DNA of 24,119 nucleotides from an uncultured Flavobacteriales bacterium. Lineage in GTDB: Bacteria > Bacteroidota > Bacteroidia > Flavobacteriales_D > Crocinitomicaceae. Positions 1 through 7,277 of the stretch are shown piece by piece; the stretch's first letter is position 1, and each line of letters begins with the position of its first letter. Under the pieces are notes generated by a model. The model was given only the letters and a program-made list of their open reading frames with translations, searched no databases and had not been told where the DNA came from. The position numbers were made by a program, and so were the translations under genes. Location: assembly GCA_903879765.1 (NCBI GenBank), contig CAIRMS010000216.1, positions 1 through 24,119 of the forward strand, read 5' to 3'.

Positions 1-135
1 TCGCTTTACTGAGAAGTGAGTTTGCTCACCTTGGCCGTAAAGCACACAAGGAACTAGACCAGCATTTCTTAGGCTGGCAGCATCCTTTTTCCCTACGTTC
101 GTTCTAAGCGAACCGCTCAAATGTGCTGTTTTCAT
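1..135 (-). CDS. rplY: 50S ribosomal protein L25/general stress protein Ctc, N-terminal fragment
   Basis: The first 45 codons of a gene that runs off the left edge; it is too short to appear in a length-filtered ORF list. Reverse-strand translation begins MKTAHLSGSLRTNVGKKDAA and continues with SLRNAGLVPCVLYG, the typical opening of bacterial L25/Ctc, whose N-terminal beta-barrel binds 5S rRNA in the large ribosomal subunit. The ATG is at 133-135, ten bases after the prs stop, so the two genes are almost certainly co-transcribed; prs followed by the L25 gene is a common bacterial arrangement. No Shine-Dalgarno sequence is visible. Whether a C-terminal Ctc extension is present cannot be seen. 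Two small hairpins within it (16-29 and 59-77) are probably coincidental coding sequence. Confidence 0.85.
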   Translation of the reverse strand, partial: MKTAHLSGSLRTNVGKKDAASLRNAGLVPCVLYGQGEQTHFSVKR

Positions 136-145
136 GTATATTTAA

Positions 146-1075
146 TTAAGAGATTACAAAATGAGAACTAATTGACTCATTGTTTACAAGACGTTTGATA
201 ACGTCTCCAAACAATTCAGCCACTGTAATAACACGAATTTTATCACTCTGTTGTGACATCGGAATCGTATCTGTAACAATTAGTTCGGTTAATTGAGAGT
301 TTTCTATGCGTTCGTATGCAGGTCCACTTAAAACTGCATGTGTGCAGAATGCACGAACACTTTTTGCTCCTTTTTCAATCAATAGGTCTGCTGCAGTGGT
401 TAATGTTCCAGCAGTATCACACATATCGTCAATGATAATTACATCTTTTCCGTCAACGTCTCCGATGACAGTCATTTCAGCAATTTCATTTGGTCTTTTA
501 CGGTGCTTATGACACAACGCTAAACCACAATTTAAATTCTTTGCGTATGAATTTGCGCGTTTTGCTCCACCGGCATCTGGTGCAGCAACAACTAAATTGG
601 AAGTGTCTAATTTTTCAATTTCTGCTAAAAATAAAGTTGAAGCATACAAATGGTCAACAGGCACCTCGAAGAATCCTTGGATTTGATCAGCGTGTAAGTC
701 CATTGTCATCACACGGTCCACACCCGCCGCCATCAACATGTTAGCAACAAGTTTTGCGCCAATGGCAACACGTGGTTTGTCTTTTCTGTCTTGACGAGCA
801 AATCCAAAATACGGAATAACAGTGATGATTTTTCGAGCGGAAGCACGACGTGCTGCATCAACCAACAAGAGTAATTCAAATAAATTTTCTGTTGGCGGCA
901 TTGTTGATTGAACAATAAAAACATCTTGTCCACGAACCGTTTCTTCGAATGAGGGTTGAAATTCCCCATCGCTAAAAACACTTACTTTAACGTCTCCAAG
1001 TGCTACGCCAAAATTCTCTGCAACTTTAGCAGCAAGGGCTTCTGATGATCTACCGGCAAATATTTTTACTCCCAC
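146..1075 (-). CDS. prs: Ribose-phosphate pyrophosphokinase (PRPP synthase)
   Basis: Makes 5-phosphoribosyl-1-pyrophosphate from ribose 5-phosphate and ATP, the entry metabolite for purine, pyrimidine, NAD, His and Trp synthesis; cytosolic. From the chosen GTG the protein has 309 residues, close to the usual 310-320. Visible motifs are the ATP-loop region RQDRKDK (94-100), the metal/phosphate-binding DLHADQIQGFF (126-136) and the PRPP-binding loop DDMCDTAGT (216-224). An in-frame ATG at 1145-1147 would add 24 residues, but that extension spans the promoter and does not look like family sequence. The GTG at 1073-1075 puts VGVKIFAG at the N-terminus, matching family starts such as E. coli MPDMKLFAG. 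A TTG nine bases upstream (1082-1084) is a second possibility. The L25 gene follows within ten bases. Confidence 0.95.
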   Translation of the reverse strand: MGVKIFAGRSSEALAAKVAENFGVALGDVKVSVFSDGEFQPSFEETVRGQDVFIVQSTMPPTENLFELLLLVDAARRASARKIITVIPYFGFARQDRKDKPRVAIGAKLVANMLMAAGVDRVMTMDLHADQIQGFFEVPVDHLYASTLFLAEIEKLDTSNLVVAAPDAGGAKRANSYAKNLNCGLALCHKHRKRPNEIAEMTVIGDVDGKDVIIIDDMCDTAGTLTTAADLLIEKGAKSVRAFCTHAVLSGPAYERIENSQLTELIVTDTIPMSQQSDKIRVITVAELFGDVIKRLVNNESISSHFVIS

Positions 1076-1094
1076 GTCTTCCAAAAATTGAACG

Positions 1095-1124
1095 CAAAGA
1101 TAGCGATAATAAAAGTTTCTACAA
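1095..1124 (-). promoter_or_regulatory. Bacteroidota-type promoter of prs
   Basis: Read on the minus strand, TTG (1122-1124), a 19-base spacer and TATCTTTG (1095-1102) match the Bacteroidota housekeeping consensus TTG-N19-TAnnTTTG exactly. Transcription should start a few bases below 1095, giving a leader of only about 15-18 bases before the GTG at 1075. This decides the prs start, because the longer ATG form would begin upstream of the promoter. Confidence 0.8.
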
Positions 1125-1185
1125 AATGCAGCTATTAACTTATACATGCTTGAGTAAATGGAGGGTGTTTATTGGTGAATTGCGT

Positions 1186-1193
1186 TAATTTTG
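1186..1193 (+). promoter_or_regulatory. -7 element for the ABC exporter gene
   Basis: TAATTTTG matches TAnnTTTG, 10 bases before the ATG at 1204. There is no well-spaced TTG at -33; the nearest, at 1172-1174, is too close. The predicted leader is about six bases. The element diverges from the prs promoter, so the 1076-1203 gap holds two outward-facing promoters. Confidence 0.55.
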
Positions 1194-1203
1194 CACACCG
1201 AAC

Positions 1204-2980
1204 ATGAAGTCAACACAGCCACAAAAAAAAAAAGCTTTTTAAACGCTTATTATTCTTTGCGAAACCATACCGCAGGTATCTTCTGATTGCTCTTATTTCG
1301 GTCCTTCTCTTATCGGGTTCAGGTCCATTGCGTCCATTGTTAATAGGAAGAATGGTGGACAAATACATTGTAGAAACACAAAATCCATCCATGTTACTTT
1401 GGTGGTCATTACTCTTACTCGGTGTGATGGTGGTGGAAGGAATTCTTCAACTCATTTCTTCTTATTTTTCCAATTTATTAGCACAGTCTGTTATCCGTGA
1501 TTTAAGAAAGAAAATCATTGAACATTTTCTGCGTTTGCGGATGTCTTATTTCGATAAAAATCCGGTAGGAGCGATGGTAACCCGCGTTGTTTCAGATATG
1601 GAGGCAATAACTGAGGTGTTTTCATCCGGAATCATGGAAATTATCTCAGATTTAGTTTCTTTGATTTTTATTTTATTCTTGATGTTCCTGAATAATTGGG
1701 AATTAGCTTGGATGACCTTGGTTCCAATTCCGTTTTTACTGCTTGCAACAAAGATTTTCGCTAAATCAATGAAGGATTCTTTCCAAAAAGAACGCGTGGC
1801 TGTTACCAGACTTAACACGTTTGTTCAAGAACGATTGAGCGGAATGAGCGTTGTTCAATTGTTCAATCGTGAAAGGGAAGAATTTAAGCGCTTTGAAAAG
1901 ATTAATGAAGGACATAAACAAGCACATATTCAGGCAGTTTGGGCTAACTCCATCTTTTTCCCTATTGTTGATATCCTCAGCTCCTTGTCCATTGCATTCT
2001 TATTGGTTTGGGGTGCGCTTCATGTATCCGGTAAATCATCTCTTGAAATTCGTTCTATGTATGGAGAGGTATTTGCCTTCACATTGTGGATTAATCAGTT
2101 GTATCGTCCAATCAGACAGCTTGCAGATAAGTTTAATATTCTCCAACGCGGAACGGTTCGGGCAGAAAGGGTCTTCGACGTACTGGATGAACAAGCAGAT
2201 TTACAGCATAGTGGCACCTTGACGAATGTGGATTTTGCACAGCCTGTTTGTTTCGAAAACGTGGATTTTTCTTACGTGAAAGGAAGTCCGGTATTGAAAC
2301 ATGTGAACCTTACAATTAACCATGGGGAAACGGTTGCTTTTGTTGGTGCAACGGGTGCAGGTAAAACCTCGATTGTGAATTTGCTTGGCCGTTTTTATGA
2401 ACATGATTCTGGAGAAATACGTATTGGTTCAGTTCCAATTCAGGACATTCAATTAGCTGAGTTAAGGAAGAACATTGCGATTGTGTTACAAGATGTTTTT
2501 CTTTTTTCTGGGAGCATTTTCTCAAACATTACCCTCGGTGACCCACAGTTTACAATGAAGGATGTGGTATCTGCAGCAAAGGCAGTTGGCGCACATGATT
2601 TCATCATGAAATTACCGGGTAATTACCAGCACGAAATAGGCGAAAGAGGAGGAATGTTGTCGGTTGGACAACGCCAATTAGTAGCGTTTATACGGGCATA
2701 CATTTACGCGCCTCAAATTTTAATTTTAGATGAAGCAACATCCAATGTTGACAGTGAGAGTGAACAATTGATTCAACGTGCAACAGAGAAAATCACCTCA
2801 GGCAGAACATCGATTGTTATTGCACATCGCTTGTCAACCATTCAAAAAGCAGACCGTATTGTGGTAATGGAAAAAGGTGAATTGGTCGAAATTGGTAAGC
2901 ACCAGGAATTGTTGCAAATAGAAAATGGTTATTATAAACGCTTGTACGAGATGCAATTTTTTAATCAGAACGAAGGATGA
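1204..2980 (+). CDS. ABC exporter (MsbA/BmrA-type fused TM-ATPase), start out of frame across an A11 tract
   Basis: A half-transporter with six membrane segments followed by an ATPase domain, expected to export lipids or drugs from the inner membrane as a homodimer. In the 591-residue numbering used here the ATPase shows Walker A GATGAGKT (about 381), the Q-loop LQD, signature LSVGQ (about 485), Walker B ILILDEA (about 508) and the H-loop AHRLS (about 540). As deposited the long frame has no ATG: upstream codons encode an obvious first helix (YRRYLLIALISVLLLSG) but run back to a stop at 1205. The only good ATG, at 1204 just after a -7 element, is in another frame and stops at 1240 after MKSTQPQKKKAF. 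Removing one A from the 11-A run at 1223-1233 joins MKSTQPQKKK to LFKRLLFFAKPY and gives a normal-length protein. The alternative TTG at 1328 would lose most of the first helix. Either a sequencing indel or a slippery tract. Confidence 0.85.
1223..1233 (+). repeat. A11 homopolymer within codons 7-10 of the ABC exporter
   Basis: Eleven consecutive A residues, ten codons or fewer after the start. The reading frame that carries the ATG and the frame that carries the transporter meet here and differ by one base. Long A tracts are prone to polymerase slippage in vivo and to miscounting during sequencing; the sequence alone cannot tell which applies. Confidence 0.95.
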
Positions 2981-3831
2981 AGCGATTTAAAATAGGAGGT
3001 GTGCCAGAACATTTTAATCTTCCATGGCGGAATGCCATCGAAGAAGGTGTGTTTCAGCCTTTGGGTGTTGAATTACACTGGTCGGATATGACGGGCGGTA
3101 CAGGGCAAATGATTAAAGGACTTCAAGCAGGATCCATTGATATTGCAGTGCTGTTAACTGAAGGAATTACACGAGCAATCCTTCAAGGGCTTGATGCAAA
3201 AATATTAAACGTTTACGTAGAAAGTCCATTGTGTTGGGGACTTCACGTTCCTGTTGACGGATCGATTAAAGAGCTCAGCGACTTAAATGGAAAAACGTTC
3301 GCGATTTCACGAGAAGGTTCAGGTTCACACCTGATGGCATTTGTAAAAGCACAGCAAGAAAAATGGGATCTTAATAGACTGCAGTTTAATGTTGTAGGGG
3401 ATGTTTATGGTGGTATATGGGCCCTAAACAATGGCGAAGCTCAAGGATTTCTTTGGGAAAAATTTACCACTTCCCCCTTTGTCGATCAAGGTAAATGTCG
3501 TTTACTAGATGAGGTTTATACACCGTGGCCTTGCTTTGTCATCGCTGTGAGAACAGAGTTACTTCATTCGGATGAAACGTTATTGCGTGAAATGGCGTCT
3601 GTTGTTCAAAAAGAAGCCTTTCGCCTTAAACATCAGCCGAATTCAGCCGAACAATTTGCGTGGAGGTATGCTTTGCCTCAAGTAGAGGTACAACAATGGT
3701 TGGATCAGACCGAGTGGAATTATGGAAAAGAATTAGCACCCAAAGAATTTTCAAAAGTAGTTGCCGAATTATTAGATTTAGGGTTGTTAACAGAAAATCA
3801 AGCAGCAAATTGGCAAGAAAAATTATTTTAA
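2977..3831 (+). CDS. Substrate-binding-like protein (periplasmic-binding fold type II), without signal peptide
   Basis: A 284-residue soluble protein. GGTGQMIKGLQAGSIDIAVL (about residues 40-59) and the following DLNGKTFAISREGSGSH are typical of NMT1/SsuA/ThiY-type ligand-binding proteins: a substrate-contacting Gly/Thr turn, the 'DIA' strand, then the hinge region. There is no signal peptide or lipobox; MKRFKIGGVPEHFN goes straight into the first beta strand, so it is presumably cytosolic. The ATG overlaps the exporter stop (ATGA, 2977-2980), implying translational coupling. No importer permease or ATPase is nearby and the upstream transporter is of exporter type, so it is not a classical uptake partner. 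I recall similar signal-less proteins in other Bacteroidota, but the ligand is unknown. Confidence 0.8.
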   Translation: MKRFKIGGVPEHFNLPWRNAIEEGVFQPLGVELHWSDMTGGTGQMIKGLQAGSIDIAVLLTEGITRAILQGLDAKILNVYVESPLCWGLHVPVDGSIKELSDLNGKTFAISREGSGSHLMAFVKAQQEKWDLNRLQFNVVGDVYGGIWALNNGEAQGFLWEKFTTSPFVDQGKCRLLDEVYTPWPCFVIAVRTELLHSDETLLREMASVVQKEAFRLKHQPNSAEQFAWRYALPQVEVQQWLDQTEWNYGKELAPKEFSKVVAELLDLGLLTENQAANWQEKLF

Positions 3832-5030
3832 TCCTGTTGTGCTATGGGCCTTTCGTTGGATTATTCGCACAGATTGGCTGTACAGATCCTCAAGCAGACA
3901 ATTTTGACGTTTCAGCGAGTATAAATGATGGTTCATGCGTATATCCTGTAACAAACCATGCGCCTGTATTCATCCAAAATCTTTCTAGTATATTACTTGA
4001 AAATTCTGGGATGATTTATTGGAATGAATATCTATGGATGGTAAATGATGGAGGTTCTTTACCGTGTTTGTTTAAGCTAGATCAAACCGGAAATATAATA
4101 GACACCTTTTGTATTACAAATGCCAACAATGTAGATTGGGAAGCGCTTACTCAAAGTGACACACGTATCTATATTGGAGACTTCGGTAACAATCCTGGCA
4201 ACAGAACAGATCTTTGTATATATGAAGTAAATAAAGCTGATTTATTAAGTGGGAACAATCAGATTCTGGCACAGAAACGTACATTTAAGTATGGTGATCA
4301 GACAACTTATAGTCATGCCACTAATGGACATTCGTTTGACTGTGAATCCTTTTATTTCGACAATGATTCATTGGTGTTACTCTCGAAAGGCTGGGATAAT
4401 TTATATTCGAAGCGTTACCGATTTGAGTCAGAATGGAATGACACGCTTACCATTTTTCCACAAGATTCAATGTTTGTGGATGGTTTACTTACCGATGTGA
4501 GTCTTGATTCTGCCTCGAAAAGAGTCATCGCTTTAGGTTACAAGAATAATGGATCGAATTTCTATACAAGTTTTGTTTACTTGCTTTTTGATTATTCCGA
4601 TGTTGCTATTTTTAATGGAAACAAACGAAGGATTGAACTTGGTAATATGCTTACATTATCACAAACCGAAGGAATAGCGCTTAAGGATTCTGCCTCAGGT
4701 TTTATAAGTGCGGAACAAATAACGTCGGTCATTACCATCCCACCAAAATTATTTTCTTTCGATTTCACCAATTTTTTTTCAGGTAATTCGGGAATAAACG
4801 CCCTTGTAATGGATTCGGATCTTACTATTTACCCGAATCCATCTGCTCATATTATAAGAGTTCCTTCACAATGGATCGGTAAAATGGTGCAAATTCAAAA
4901 TTTGATGGGTCAATATTTTGGAGAGATAGTTGTTGATACTTCTTACTTATTGGACCTAGGTAATTTTCCAATTGGCGGATATATTTTAACCGTTGATGGG
5001 AAGCATTATCGCATTACTTTGTCCTTTTGA
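3810..5030 (+). CDS. T9SS type A sorting-domain protein with a Cys motif, function unknown
   Basis: A secreted 406-residue protein. I place the start at TTG 3810, overlapping the previous gene by 22 bases, because it gives a clean signal peptide (MARKIILILLCYGPFVGLFA, cleavage before Q). The in-frame ATG at 3660 lies deep inside the upstream gene and adds a non-family basic stretch, while the next ATG falls after the signal peptide. Just after cleavage comes the short motif GCTDPQADNF...DDGSC-like (here NDGSC), common in secreted Bacteroidota proteins. The middle (WEALTQ, IYIGDFGNN, repeated beta-strand patterns) looks beta-propeller-like but I do not recognise a family. The last ~75 residues (LTIYPNP...LMGQ...GGYILTV...) are a T9SS type A sorting domain, so the protein should be exported across the outer membrane. 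Probably translated from the same mRNA as the two genes upstream. Confidence 0.8.
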   Translation: MARKIILILLCYGPFVGLFAQIGCTDPQADNFDVSASINDGSCVYPVTNHAPVFIQNLSSILLENSGMIYWNEYLWMVNDGGSLPCLFKLDQTGNIIDTFCITNANNVDWEALTQSDTRIYIGDFGNNPGNRTDLCIYEVNKADLLSGNNQILAQKRTFKYGDQTTYSHATNGHSFDCESFYFDNDSLVLLSKGWDNLYSKRYRFESEWNDTLTIFPQDSMFVDGLLTDVSLDSASKRVIALGYKNNGSNFYTSFVYLLFDYSDVAIFNGNKRRIELGNMLTLSQTEGIALKDSASGFISAEQITSVITIPPKLFSFDFTNFFSGNSGINALVMDSDLTIYPNPSAHIIRVPSQWIGKMVQIQNLMGQYFGEIVVDTSYLLDLGNFPIGGYILTVDGKHYRITLSF

Positions 5031-5036
5031 TTCTAA

Positions 5037-5090
5037 AAATCAAGCTATTATCATTAGCAGTGCCTCTTTGATAATTGATTTGTTATCAAT
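5037..5090. other. Overlapping inverted repeats in the intergenic region
   Basis: AAATCAA (5037-5043) pairs with TTGATTT (5075-5081), and inside it TTATCA (5048-5053) pairs with TGATAA (5069-5074), giving a long AT-rich hairpin with a four-base bulge and a 15-base loop. A competing hairpin, ATTGAT-TTGTT-ATCAAT (5074-5090), shares sequence with its 3' arm. It could terminate the T9SS gene or regulate the mini-ORF at 5145; no T tract follows, so an intrinsic terminator is not convincing. Confidence 0.35.
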
Positions 5091-5144
5091 GTTCATTTCA
5101 ATGGAGTTGTATGACTTTATCGCGTAATTTTCAAAAAAAATACC

Positions 5145-5258
5145 ATGAACATACTTTTACCTTTAGCATTAGGCAGTACTTTTTGGGTAGCTGTTTGGAC
5201 AGTACTAGGAATGGTTGGGGTTTTTATCATTTTATTTCTTTCTGAGCGAAAAAAATAA
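5145..5258 (+). CDS. 37-residue single-pass membrane mini-protein (putative)
   Basis: An ATG-initiated ORF below the usual length cut-off. It encodes MNILLPLALGSTFWVAVWTV and then LGMVGVFIILFLSERKK, one long hydrophobic segment followed by a short Ser-Glu-Arg-Lys-Lys tail, which by the positive-inside rule puts the C-terminus in the cytosol. It occupies most of the gap between the T9SS gene and the convergent protease gene, whose stop lies five bases beyond. TAATTTTC, 7 of 8 to the -7 consensus, lies about 19 bases before the ATG with no well-spaced -33 TTG. The A-rich stretch just before the ATG resembles Bacteroidota translation starts. The composition is that of a true transmembrane helix and not of random AT-rich DNA, but there is no family I can name. 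Confidence 0.45.
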   Translation: MNILLPLALGSTFWVAVWTVLGMVGVFIILFLSERKK

Positions 5259-5263
5259 CTGAT

Positions 5264-6835
5264 TTATTTCAAACTAGATAGTGCCTTTATCAGTTCTTTG
5301 TCAAATGGATTGATAACACGGCAGTATCCTTCTTCCGTCCATTTTTGGCTCGCAATTTCAGCTTTTAACGTTCGTTTAATCAGTTCCTTACTAACAGCAA
5401 GCCCAAGCGGGTCTTTTTGTACGTGAAAATCTTTTTGAGCAAACGAAATAAATGTTTTCAATAACTCATCGCTTACCTGAAACTGCTGAACAAAGTCCTT
5501 TGCAGTGGACCATTTATATCTATTTTGCTGCATAAAGTCGAAGGCAAAAGCTCTTGGTGCTCCACTCCATTGTAATTCTGTGAGGTAAAAAGAGGCGCCT
5601 GAGGTATCACCCGGAACAAAAACGTCTGGCATGATTCCGCCACCGCCATAAACTGTTCTTCCATGTTTCGTTTTGAATTTCAGTGAGTCAACAAAAATGG
5701 AACTATCCGGTTTAAAGAACTCATTTCGCGTGATGCGTTCTTCATCTTTCATGTAATTATCAAATCCACCTTTGTATGAACGTTGAATGCAGCGTCCAGA
5801 AGGCGTGTAGTATCGTGCAATGGTTAAACGAAGGTTGCTTCCATCTCTTAGTACTTCATCCTTTTGAATGAGGCCTTTCCCATAGGATCTTCTTCCAACA
5901 ATTAAGCCTCTATCATTATCTTGAAGTGCACCCGCTAAAATTTCGCTTGCTGATGCCGAATTGGCATTAATTAGGACAACAACTTTGGTTTTTTCTAAGT
6001 GTCCGCCTGCCGTTGAATAATAGGTGTGTTCTCCTTCGTTTTTTCCTTTTGATTTGAGAATCATGTTGTTTTTCGCTAAAAAAGCATCCGCAATTTCGAT
6101 TGCTGAAGACATAACTCCGCCAGGATTGTTCCGTAAATCCAAGACTAATTTTGTCATTCCTTGTTGCACAAGTCTTGAACTTTCGTTGTAAAATTCTTCT
6201 GCTGTCACCTGAGAAAATTCAGATATAAGAATGTAACCTGTTTGTTTATCAATCATGTAAGCACATGGAATAGAGGAAATGGGTATAATTCCGCGAACGA
6301 GGTTAAAGTTGATTTGTTTTTTTCCGCGGACAATTGTTACACCAACGGCCGTTCCGGGTTCACCTTTCAAAGATGCGAGGACCATTTCATTGGTGATATT
6401 TTTCCCATGGAGTTTTTTCCCATTTACTTTTATGATTTTATCGCCTGCTTTAATTCCTGCCTTTTGAGATGGGGAATTAGGGATGATATTGGTCACGCAA
6501 ATCGTGTCTCGCAACAGTAAAAAACGAATTCCTACTCCACCAAATTTTCCTTCGATTGATTCGTTCATGGACTTCATATCCTTTGCAGCTATGTAATTAC
6601 TGTGTGGATCTAATTTGTGAAGCATATCTGAAATTGTTGCTTCAAAAACAGAGTCTTTATCAACCTTATCGACATAATTTTTATCAAGAATCGATAAAAT
6701 ATCTTCCAGCTTTTGGATTTCACCGGAAGACTTCTTGCCTACGTTTGTTAAGAGTTGCCCGCCAATAATTCCGCTTGCTAACACAATAGAAATAATAATT
6801 GGAAGGATGTAATTATTTCTTGTTTCTTCAGACAT
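5264..6835 (-). CDS. S41 family C-terminal processing peptidase (CtpA/Prc-like)
   Basis: A periplasmic serine protease anchored by one N-terminal helix (about residues 10-28) that trims C-termini of envelope proteins. Order of parts: TM anchor, a helical region, a PDZ domain (about 90-180, with the GVGIRF carboxylate loop), then the S41 catalytic core. The Ser-Lys dyad is visible: Ser295 in NSASASE and Lys320 in SYGKG, 25 residues apart as in E. coli Prc. LDLRNNPGG is another S41 hallmark. With the ATG at 6833-6835 the protein has 523 residues and overlaps the deaminase stop by eight bases; TTG at 6850 and GTG at 6841 are in-frame alternatives adding five or two residues. Last gene of the minus-strand cluster, convergent with the mini-ORF. 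No link to oxidase biogenesis is known to me. Confidence 0.93.
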   Translation of the reverse strand: MSEETRNNYILPIIISIVLASGIIGGQLLTNVGKKSSGEIQKLEDILSILDKNYVDKVDKDSVFEATISDMLHKLDPHSNYIAAKDMKSMNESIEGKFGGVGIRFLLLRDTICVTNIIPNSPSQKAGIKAGDKIIKVNGKKLHGKNITNEMVLASLKGEPGTAVGVTIVRGKKQINFNLVRGIIPISSIPCAYMIDKQTGYILISEFSQVTAEEFYNESSRLVQQGMTKLVLDLRNNPGGVMSSAIEIADAFLAKNNMILKSKGKNEGEHTYYSTAGGHLEKTKVVVLINANSASASEILAGALQDNDRGLIVGRRSYGKGLIQKDEVLRDGSNLRLTIARYYTPSGRCIQRSYKGGFDNYMKDEERITRNEFFKPDSSIFVDSLKFKTKHGRTVYGGGGIMPDVFVPGDTSGASFYLTELQWSGAPRAFAFDFMQQNRYKWSTAKDFVQQFQVSDELLKTFISFAQKDFHVQKDPLGLAVSKELIKRTLKAEIASQKWTEEGYCRVINPFDKELIKALSSLK

Positions 6836-7265
6836 CGTCACATTTTTCAAATTGAACCACTTCTAATCCAGCACTTTTTAGAAAGTCGATACCAGATGTA
6901 TCTTTGTAAGCTTCTTGGTAGACTAATCGTGTTATCCCTGACTGTAGAACGAGTTTACTGCAATCTTTGCAAGGAGAATGCGTTAAATAAAGTGTTGCAT
7001 CTTTGCAATTGTTCGAAGATCTAGCCACCTTTAGAATAGCATTTGCTTCTGCATGTAAAACATACCAATGCGTTTGACCTTCGTCGTTTTCGCAACAGTT
7101 GTCGAATCCGGCGGGTGTACCGTTGTATCCGTCAGAGATAATGATGGAATCCTTTACTATAATTGCCCCCACTTTTTTACGCGCACAATGAGAAAGCTGA
7201 GCCCAACTTAGAGCAAGTCTAAGGTAAGCTTTATCGTAGCGATTTTGTTTGTCAGATGCAATCAT
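6828..7265 (-). CDS. Deoxycytidylate (dCMP) deaminase family protein
   Basis: A 145-residue zinc-dependent deaminase of the ComEB/dCMP deaminase type, expected to convert dCMP to dUMP for dTTP synthesis in the cytosol. The zinc site is complete: His71 and catalytic Glu73 in HAEANAI, and Cys99 and Cys102 in SPCKDC. GYNGTPAGFDNC (46-57) is the substrate-loop motif characteristic of dCMP deaminases as opposed to tRNA adenosine or cytidine deaminases. It sits between a small membrane protein (12-base gap) and the S41 protease (8-base overlap), so it is co-transcribed with respiratory-assembly genes without an evident functional reason. Confidence 0.93.
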   Translation of the reverse strand: MIASDKQNRYDKAYLRLALSWAQLSHCARKKVGAIIVKDSIIISDGYNGTPAGFDNCCENDEGQTHWYVLHAEANAILKVARSSNNCKDATLYLTHSPCKDCSKLVLQSGITRLVYQEAYKDTSGIDFLKSAGLEVVQFEKCDDV

Positions 7266-7277
7266 GAAAAAAGGAAT

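Noticed and set aside
1..145. Possible structured RNA (hairpins at 16-29, 59-77 and 97-113)
   Set aside because: The minus strand encodes an uninterrupted, recognisable L25/Ctc N-terminus; the hairpins are small and best explained as coding sequence.
1076..1147. 24-residue N-terminal extension of prs from ATG 1147
   Set aside because: It spans a consensus promoter and the extension does not resemble PRPP synthase sequence.
1546..2525. Several opposite-strand and shifted frames inside the ABC exporter
   Set aside because: They are shadows of the exporter frame, with low-complexity or improbable composition and no family features.
3660..3809. Upstream start for the T9SS protein at ATG 3660
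   Set aside because: It lies 172 bases inside the preceding gene and would place a basic, non-signal stretch before the signal peptide.
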